Source of the DNA: DASSWG01 sp041689995
GTDB lineage: Bacteria > Bacteroidota > Bacteroidia > Flavobacteriales > Flavobacteriaceae
Direction of reading: 5' to 3'
NCBI GenBank assembly: GCA_041689995.1
Contig: JBDNFD010000041.1
Location: 1-19,569 of the forward strand
DNA length: 19,569 nt
The position numbers were made by a program, and so were the translations under genes. Position 1 is the stretch's first letter, and each line of letters begins with the position of its first letter. Positions 14,133 to 19,569 of the stretch are shown in pieces. The notes beneath the pieces were generated by a model, which was not told the DNA's origin, did not search any database, and worked only from the letters and a program-made list of their open reading frames with translations.

Positions 14133-16190
14133 ATGAAAATGAAAATAATTTCGCTTTTTGTGGCAAGCTTATTTGCCGTGGGAGTTCAAGCCCAAGTGAA
14201 CAGGTCGGTACAACCTCAATCAGGACCGGCACCGAAAATCAATTTGGAAAAACCGGCATCTTTTAACTTGCGCAATGGTCTTGAAGTGATGGTGGTGGAA
14301 AACCACACTTTGCCAAAAGTTACCGCGCAAATGATCATCGATAATAAACCTCATTCAGAAGCAAAACCAGGAACATCGGCCTTGTTGAGTATGATGTTGG
14401 GTAACGGAACCGAAAAAATAGGAAAAGATGCTTATAATGAAGAAATCGACTTTTTAGGAGCTTCGGTGGATTTTGGTGCAGAAAGCGTGCGCGCGAATTC
14501 TTTATCAAAATATTTTCCAAGAGTAATGGAATTGATGGCCGATGGGGCACTTCATCCAAAATTTTCACAGGAAGAATTTGATGCTCAAAAAAACAAACTT
14601 ATCGAAGGCCTTAAATTCGACGATAAAAGTGTGGCATCTATTGCTTCCCGATTAAGTGGGGTTTTGGCTTATGGCGCAAATCATCCTTATGGTGAATTTG
14701 CAACTCCGGAATCTGTACAAAAAATAACCTTACAGGATATAAAAACATTCTATCAAAATTATTTTGTTCCCGAAAATGCTTATTTGGTGGTGGTTGGCGA
14801 TATTTCGCAAAGAGAGGTTGAAAAATTGGTGAAGGATAATTTCAAAAGTTGGAAATCGGCGACACCGCCCTCGGCAAATTTACCTGCGGTTCAACCGGCA
14901 CAATATACCCAAGTCGATTTTGTGGATATGCCGAATGCGGTGCAAAGCGAAATAAGGGTACAAAATACGGTCGATTTGAAAATGTCCGATGAAGATTATT
15001 TTCCAGTTTTGATCGCCGACCAAATTTTAGGTGGGAATTTCAGCAGTTATTTGAATATGAACCTGCGAGAAAAACATGGATTTACTTACGGCGCACGTTC
15101 AAGCGTTGGTACTGACAAATACGCGTCCCGATTTTCTGCTTCTACAAGCGTCCGTAACGCTGTGACCGACAGTGCGGTGGTGGAAACATTGAAAGAAATT
15201 AAACGTATCCGTACCGAAAAAGTTTCGACCACCGATCTGAATTTGGCCAAAAACAAATATGCCGGGAATTTCGTTCTTCAGTTGGAAAGACCCGAAACTA
15301 TTGCACGTTTTGCCTTAAATATCAAAACCAAGGATTTAAATGATGATTTTTATTTGAATTACCTAAAAAATATTCAGGCCGTAACCGCAGAAGATGTGAT
15401 GCGTGTCGCTAACAAATATTTCAAAACTGACAACCTGCAAGTTGTAGTGGCCGGAAAAGGAAGCGAAATTTTGGAAGGATTGGAAAATATTCAATTCAAT
15501 GGAAAAACCGTTCCTGTATTTTATTACGATAAAATGGGGAACAACGTGGAAAAACCGATTTTTGAAAAGCCAATTCCGACAGGTGTTACGGCCAAGACCG
15601 TATTTGCTGATTATATTGAAGCTATTGGTGGAGAGAAATCCGTGAAAGGAATAAAATCTATTTATGTTATTGGTGAAACGGAAATGCAAGGAATGCATAT
15701 AAATATTATACAGAAACAAACCAATACACAATCCCTTAAAGATGTTTCGATGAATGGCAACAGTTTGAGTAAAGATGTTTTTAATGGCGAAAGCGGTTAC
15801 CGAATGGGGCAGGGGCAAAAAGTAGCTTACACTGCTGATGAAGTGGCCGACAAAAAAGATGACGGAGGAATCTTTCCAGAACTGAACTTAACTGGCGCCA
15901 CTTTGGAAAAAGTCGGAAAGTTTGATGGAAAAGATGCGTATGTTATAAAAATGGATGATAGTACCACGGCGTACTACGACACTATCACTGGTTTGAAAAT
16001 TGGAAGCACCACCGTCAAAGAGGCAAGGGGGCAAACGATGTCGCAAACCAATTCTTTGGAAGATTATCAAGAAGTTGGGGGCGTAAAATTCCCATTTTCC
16101 AGGAGCACTTCTTTCGGTCCGCAAAAAATGGAAATGACCGTTACGGAGGTAAAAATAAACGAAGGGGTTTCAGATGCTGATTTCGAATAA
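14133..16190 (+). CDS. M16 family partner subunit lacking the zinc motif, with extra C-terminal domain
   Basis: The 685-residue protein has a signal peptide (about 1-21, ending GVQAQ). Residues of roughly 35-460 form two M16 domains, but the HxxEH site is replaced (SALLSMMLGNGT), so it cannot bind the catalytic zinc. It keeps the Arg-Tyr signature of non-catalytic partners in REKHGFTYGARS, which helps position substrate in the mate. Beyond about 490 is a roughly 195-residue extra domain (DYIEAIGGEKSVKGI...GQTMSQTNSLEDYQEVGGVKFPF) with alternating beta strands resembling LolA/outer-membrane lipoprotein-carrier folds; that resemblance is a guess from pattern. It is the second gene of the M16 operon, followed by a terminator. 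Confidence 0.88.
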   Translation: MKMKIISLFVASLFAVGVQAQVNRSVQPQSGPAPKINLEKPASFNLRNGLEVMVVENHTLPKVTAQMIIDNKPHSEAKPGTSALLSMMLGNGTEKIGKDAYNEEIDFLGASVDFGAESVRANSLSKYFPRVMELMADGALHPKFSQEEFDAQKNKLIEGLKFDDKSVASIASRLSGVLAYGANHPYGEFATPESVQKITLQDIKTFYQNYFVPENAYLVVVGDISQREVEKLVKDNFKSWKSATPPSANLPAVQPAQYTQVDFVDMPNAVQSEIRVQNTVDLKMSDEDYFPVLIADQILGGNFSSYLNMNLREKHGFTYGARSSVGTDKYASRFSASTSVRNAVTDSAVVETLKEIKRIRTEKVSTTDLNLAKNKYAGNFVLQLERPETIARFALNIKTKDLNDDFYLNYLKNIQAVTAEDVMRVANKYFKTDNLQVVVAGKGSEILEGLENIQFNGKTVPVFYYDKMGNNVEKPIFEKPIPTGVTAKTVFADYIEAIGGEKSVKGIKSIYVIGETEMQGMHINIIQKQTNTQSLKDVSMNGNSLSKDVFNGESGYRMGQGQKVAYTADEVADKKDDGGIFPELNLTGATLEKVGKFDGKDAYVIKMDDSTTAYYDTITGLKIGSTTVKEARGQTMSQTNSLEDYQEVGGVKFPFSRSTSFGPQKMEMTVTEVKINEGVSDADFE

Positions 16191-16213
16191 ATAATAAACC
16201 AATACCGTATTTT

Positions 16214-16248
16214 AAAAAAGGGCTGTCCAAAAGGGCGGCCTTTTTTTT
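16214..16248 (+). terminator. Intrinsic terminator of the M16 operon
   Basis: AAAAAAGG and CCTTTTTT enclose an inner stem CTGTCC-AAAA-GGGCGG (with G-U pairs and one bulged G). It ends in eight T residues at 16241-16248, 24 bp after the stop codon. Confidence 0.88.
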
Positions 16249-16362
16249 GTTGGCTAATTTAGAAGGCTTCAGCACTTGGATTCAGTGAAAATTATTTTCC
16301 GTAATAGCAAATTGATCCCGTCTAAATCGATAAATCAAATAGAACGAATGATGATGTTGTTT

Positions 16363-16395
16363 AACCCCTTCAGCGTTTGGAACGCTGAAAGGGTT
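16363..16395. repeat. Long near-perfect palindrome in the M16/metalloprotease intergenic region
   Basis: AACCCCTTCAGCGTT (16363-16377) and AACGCTGAAAGGGTT (16381-16395) pair over 15 bp with a single mismatch around the loop TGG. No T tract follows on either strand, and terminators for both flanking genes are found elsewhere, so it is not needed as a terminator. It may be a REP-like dispersed element. The rest of the 16191-16519 gap holds the two terminators and no convincing gene; a 77-codon open frame at 16276-16509 overlaps this palindrome and one terminator and lacks any recognisable feature. Confidence 0.7.
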
Positions 16396-16464
16396 TGGAA
16401 CCCAATTGGTGTTACGAAACTGCCGACGTGCAATCTCCAATATTATTTCAATCAATGGCACAAC

Positions 16465-16489
16465 AAAAAAACCACCGAAAATTCGATGG
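16465..16489 (-). terminator. Intrinsic terminator of the secreted metalloprotease gene
   Basis: On the minus strand CCATCGA-ATTT-TCGGTGG (16489-16472) forms a 7 bp stem including one G-U pair. Seven T residues follow immediately (16471-16465). It lies 31 bp after the stop codon at 16520. Confidence 0.8.
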
Positions 16490-16519
16490 CTTTAAAAATA
16501 TTCTGTTGATTTTTGGAAT

Positions 16520-18679
16520 TTATTTCTTGATCAACTTAATAGTTTGGGATTGATTCCCAGACTGAATTCGGATAAAATAGACCCCATTTTCCATTCCGGT
16601 CAATTGCATTTTGGTTTGCAAGGTGTTTATAGGGCTTTTCTGTTTCACCAACCTTCCCAAAAGATCATAAATTTCAATTTGTTGCAGCGGCATTTTGGAT
16701 TCAATATTTACCTCAGTGCTACTTGGGTTCGGATATACCATAATTCCCAATGAGTTTTGGAAGTCTTCCGCTGCCAGTGAATTACAAGTAATTGTTGCAA
16801 CCCAACCCAGTGCCGTCACATAACTATCCGCAGTAAATTTCACGGTAATAGCGCCCGTTGGATAGGTAGATTCAAAAGGTCCAGGGATTGTGTTTCCAGT
16901 TAAATTTTCTCCATTATCAAATATCGGTGCATCGGTATTTTCGCCATTATAAACCGTCATAAAATCGAATTGGTCTTCAATGTCAAATTCAGAAAATGTG
17001 AGTGTGAGAGTTCCAGGGCCATCCGGATAAAAAGTTTTTACAAGAACCTGATTACCATCAACGTAATTAGCATTCTGACCACCGGAATCCAAAAATAATT
17101 CACCGTCGCAGTAATCGGCATCGGTCAATAAAAGTCGCGAGATTTGGGTATTGATCGATCCAGAAACGCATATATTTTTTGCAACGACCTTATAATAGGT
17201 GTTCGGTTGCAAACCAGAAATCTGAACTGTGTTGGAATTGGTTTGAGTCCAGCTGTTTTGCCAGCCTGAAACAGGATAAAATTTATATTCCCAATCATTG
17301 GAAATAACATCTTCTATTATAATATCCGCAGAGGTGGAGGTCACATTTTCAAATTTAAGATCGGTAATGGAAAAAGCGCAAGAAACTACACAATCCGTTC
17401 CCAAACACGATTTCGATGCAATGGTATTCTGAATTAGAGCAGCGGGTTGCGGTCCAAATCCGTTGGCTAAATTGATTCCTACACTGGAAACCAAATGGCA
17501 ATAACTCATAATCGTCCCGGAAGCTGGCAAAGGACCATCGCAGCCTTCATCATATCCGGCCGCTGGTCCACAACCATCAATTGCAGTATTGTTGCTATTC
17601 CAAGCACAAGCATGTGTATGAGGCGATCCTAAGGCGTGGCCCATTTCATGCGTCATCGCCATAATGGTCCAAGAATAGGTGGGCACTTCTTCATAATATT
17701 GGCTAATTCCGGAATACGCATAACGCGATTCACCGCACAATGAATTTAAATAAGCGACACTTGTGGTGGATGGAGAATTCACTAAATGACCCAAATCACC
17801 ATCAAAAGCGGTTCTATGATTTCTGAAATATTCAAGATTTCCGGAATAATTATAAATAAATGGATCTTGTTCTGTCCAAATAAGCACATTGCTTAAAGCA
17901 ACTTGGATATTGTCGTTCGCATATAACGTAGCGATATTGTTATGCACTCCTGTCATCCAATTTAGCGTGGTAGTTGTGTTTGCGCCATTGTTTAAAAATG
18001 GTTGGTAAGCGATTTCATAATAAATCCGCACACATTTTGGAATAGTCAACTCATCTTTTGAGCTCATGCTTTCGTCATATGAAATCTGCCGTCCTTGGTT
18101 TTCTGGAATATCTTCCGCGCCACATTTGAAAGGATTTTCGGTGGTAAGGGTGTGATCCGTGTAAGAAAGATAATCTTGTCCATTTTTCGCCTTTCCGATC
18201 ACGATATTTCCCATTTCTGGGGTAGAAGCAATTCCCATAATTCCTTGATCGAAAAAACTAAACGCAACAATAGATGACGGATCATTTTTGACAATGCCTC
18301 GGTAATAAATTCCTGGTTCGTATGCAATGGTTTTCGAATTTTGATCGACTGCCGAAAAACTTTCTGTCAAAATATCTTTTTTGAAAAGTTCAACGGTAAT
18401 GTTGTTTTCATGATACGGAAAAGTAATTTCAATGGTTTTCGGTTTTTCGTTCATTAACCGCTGTAATTCATTTGAATTTAACTCTAAAACCACAGCGTCG
18501 GTTGCCAATGCTTTATATTGGTTTTGCTTTTCAGAGGAAGGATTTCTGGCTAATAAATTGAAGCTTTCAAACCGATTATTTTCCTGATGATATTCCGCTA
18601 TTTTTTCTGCAATAGGTTTATTTTCTTGGGCGAAGAGTGAAAATCCGAAGAAAATAAATAAAAATGGAAGGTATTTCAT
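16520..18679 (-). CDS. Secreted metzincin (M12B/reprolysin-like) metalloprotease with T9SS sorting domain
   Basis: The 719-residue protein has a signal peptide (about 1-17, ending SLFAQ) and a propeptide to about 200. A zinc protease domain has HExxHxxGxxH at H344-E345-H348-H354 (MTHEMGHALGSPHTH) and a Met-turn IMSYCH. A fibronectin-III-like segment lies near 435-520 (ITDLKFENVTSTSADIII; LQPNTYYKVVAKN). A CUB-like beta domain spans about 525-630 (DFMTVYNGEN; GWVATITC). The last 75 or so residues are a type A T9SS sorting tail with VYPNPSSTEVNI, EIYDLLGRLV, ENGVYFIRI and final KLIKK. It should be exported across the outer membrane by T9SS and degrade external protein. A PFKCG motif at the propeptide end could be a cysteine switch. 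Confidence 0.93.
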   Translation of the reverse strand: MKYLPFLFIFFGFSLFAQENKPIAEKIAEYHQENNRFESFNLLARNPSSEKQNQYKALATDAVVLELNSNELQRLMNEKPKTIEITFPYHENNITVELFKKDILTESFSAVDQNSKTIAYEPGIYYRGIVKNDPSSIVAFSFFDQGIMGIASTPEMGNIVIGKAKNGQDYLSYTDHTLTTENPFKCGAEDIPENQGRQISYDESMSSKDELTIPKCVRIYYEIAYQPFLNNGANTTTTLNWMTGVHNNIATLYANDNIQVALSNVLIWTEQDPFIYNYSGNLEYFRNHRTAFDGDLGHLVNSPSTTSVAYLNSLCGESRYAYSGISQYYEEVPTYSWTIMAMTHEMGHALGSPHTHACAWNSNNTAIDGCGPAAGYDEGCDGPLPASGTIMSYCHLVSSVGINLANGFGPQPAALIQNTIASKSCLGTDCVVSCAFSITDLKFENVTSTSADIIIEDVISNDWEYKFYPVSGWQNSWTQTNSNTVQISGLQPNTYYKVVAKNICVSGSINTQISRLLLTDADYCDGELFLDSGGQNANYVDGNQVLVKTFYPDGPGTLTLTFSEFDIEDQFDFMTVYNGENTDAPIFDNGENLTGNTIPGPFESTYPTGAITVKFTADSYVTALGWVATITCNSLAAEDFQNSLGIMVYPNPSSTEVNIESKMPLQQIEIYDLLGRLVKQKSPINTLQTKMQLTGMENGVYFIRIQSGNQSQTIKLIKK

Positions 18680-18694
18680 AGGTTAAAATTTTCA

Positions 18695-18702
18695 CAAAGA
18701 TA
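18695..18702 (-). promoter_or_regulatory. Candidate -7 element of the metalloprotease gene
   Basis: TATCTTTG on the minus strand matches TAnnTTTG, only 16 bp before the start codon at 18679. There is no clear -33 TTTG. The leader would be very short. Confidence 0.3.
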
Positions 18703-18774
18703 GTTATAATTTATTTTCATTCCAGATTATAATTCATCTAAAGAGAAATAGAAGTATTTTTTATCCGTCAAAAG

Positions 18775-19557
18775 TTAGGAAATGGTAGAAAATTCGACGC
18801 TTCCCAATCCGTCAATCTCTGCTCGTACATTGTTTTCGGAATTCAAATTTGCCATCGGGCCCAATGCGCCGGACAAGATAATTTCACCGGCTTTTAACGG
18901 ATTTCCCATTTCCAACATTTTATTGGCGAGCCAAAGCGCGGCATTCAACGGGTTTCCTAAGCAAGCATTTCCTATCCCTTCGGAAATCAACTGCTTGTTA
19001 ATGTACATTTTCATTCCGCAATTTTCTAAATCCAAATCTTCAATAGGAACCTTTTTTTCGCCCAACACAAAATGACTTGCGGAAGCATTATCGGCAATGG
19101 TATCGGTGATTTGAATGTTCCAATTTTCAATGCGGCTGCCCACAATTTCAATGGCTATTCTCGCGTAATCGATTGCTTCCTTTAATTCTTTGAGGGAAAG
19201 TTTTTTTTGATCTAAATCCTTTTTCAAAATAAAGGCGATTTCGGCTTCTGCTTTGGGTTGCATTAGTTTCGAAAAGGAAAGCAACTCCTTATTTTCAATT
19301 TGCATTTCCTTCAATAAAACGCCGAAATCAGGTTCATTTACGCCCAATTGTGCTTGTACTTTTTTGGAAGTTAGCCCTATTTTTTTCCCGACAATTTTTT
19401 GTCCGGTTTGCAGTTTGCTTTCTGTGATAAATTGTTGAACACGGTAGGCTTTTTCTAAATCTTTCCCCTCAAAGAAATCCCGGATCGTAGGACAAGGAAT
19501 GCCGGTTTTTTCTGCTTTTTGAAGAATTTCTGCTATTTTGATAATGCTATTTTTCAT
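18775..19557 (-). CDS. 2-keto-4-pentenoate hydratase family protein (MhpD/FAH superfamily)
   Basis: The 260-residue protein has the MhpD-type layout. YRVQQFITESKL opens the N-terminal half. GKKIGLTSKKVQ and EPDFGVLL are substrate-site loops. PKAEAEIAFIL (E104, E106) and the Glu of AIEIVGSRI supply the divalent-metal ligands, and the NPLNAALWLANKM and GEIILSGALGP motifs follow. Family members add water to 2-hydroxypenta-2,4-dienoate in the meta-cleavage of aromatic rings, or decarboxylate related acids. No other ring-cleavage gene is visible, so substrate and pathway remain open; the next gene upstream would lie outside the window. It is complete, starting 12 bp from the right edge, and no signal peptide is present. 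Confidence 0.86.
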   Translation of the reverse strand: MKNSIIKIAEILQKAEKTGIPCPTIRDFFEGKDLEKAYRVQQFITESKLQTGQKIVGKKIGLTSKKVQAQLGVNEPDFGVLLKEMQIENKELLSFSKLMQPKAEAEIAFILKKDLDQKKLSLKELKEAIDYARIAIEIVGSRIENWNIQITDTIADNASASHFVLGEKKVPIEDLDLENCGMKMYINKQLISEGIGNACLGNPLNAALWLANKMLEMGNPLKAGEIILSGALGPMANLNSENNVRAEIDGLGSVEFSTIS

Positions 19558-19569
19558 ATTTACTTTTTA

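Noticed and set aside
16276..16509. 77-codon open frame on the plus strand as a small gene
   Set aside because: No recognisable domain, overlaps a palindrome and the metalloprotease terminator, and follows a strong terminator with no visible promoter.

Overview
The window reads as chromosomal DNA of a member of the Bacteroidota, most likely family Flavobacteriaceae. The grounds are AT-rich sequence, almost no Shine-Dalgarno motifs, several matches to the Bacteroidota promoter element TAnnTTTG (-7) with TTTG (-33), a gldI gliding gene, a secreted protease with a type IX secretion (T9SS) sorting tail, DUF4199 and CtlX family genes, and a long flavobacterial-type ribosomal protein L21. Most genes lie on the minus strand. 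No phage, insertion sequence or CRISPR array was seen.

Layout. Positions 1-326 hold a tandem array of about 101 bp units. Read on the minus strand, each unit contains a degenerate tRNA-Pro. The array lies directly downstream of, and in line with, a good tRNA-Ser(GCU) gene (369-452). Next come a lipoprotein histidine phosphatase (626-1177) and a plus-strand CsbD stress protein (1401-1586). A tight minus-strand operon follows: DHH phosphoesterase, gldI, then a cyclophilin+FKBP lipoprotein (4445 down to 1657). After that are a small membrane protein, an OmpA-type outer-membrane protein (4889-6142), a CtlX citrulline hydrolase (6410-7342), and rplU-rpmA (8487 down to 7503).

Positions 8612-11978 hold three translationally coupled genes: an RLAN/RimK-type ATP-grasp ligase, a GCS2-type carboxylate-amine ligase, and an N-formylglutamate amidohydrolase-family enzyme. 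Together they look like a pathway that makes and trims an unknown amide- or peptide-linked compound. A DUF4199 membrane protein lies upstream. On the plus strand is a pair of M16 peptidase genes (12774-16190), one with the zinc motif and one without. Converging on it is a T9SS-secreted metzincin (16520-18679), and last comes a 2-keto-4-pentenoate hydratase-family enzyme (18775-19557).

How the parts fit. Envelope and secretion functions dominate: two lipoprotein isomerases, an OmpA anchor, exported M16 peptidases and a T9SS protease. The two parts most worth following are the tRNA-Pro-derived repeat array behind tRNA-Ser and the three-gene amidoligase cassette. All family assignments rest on motifs read by eye; no database search was run.
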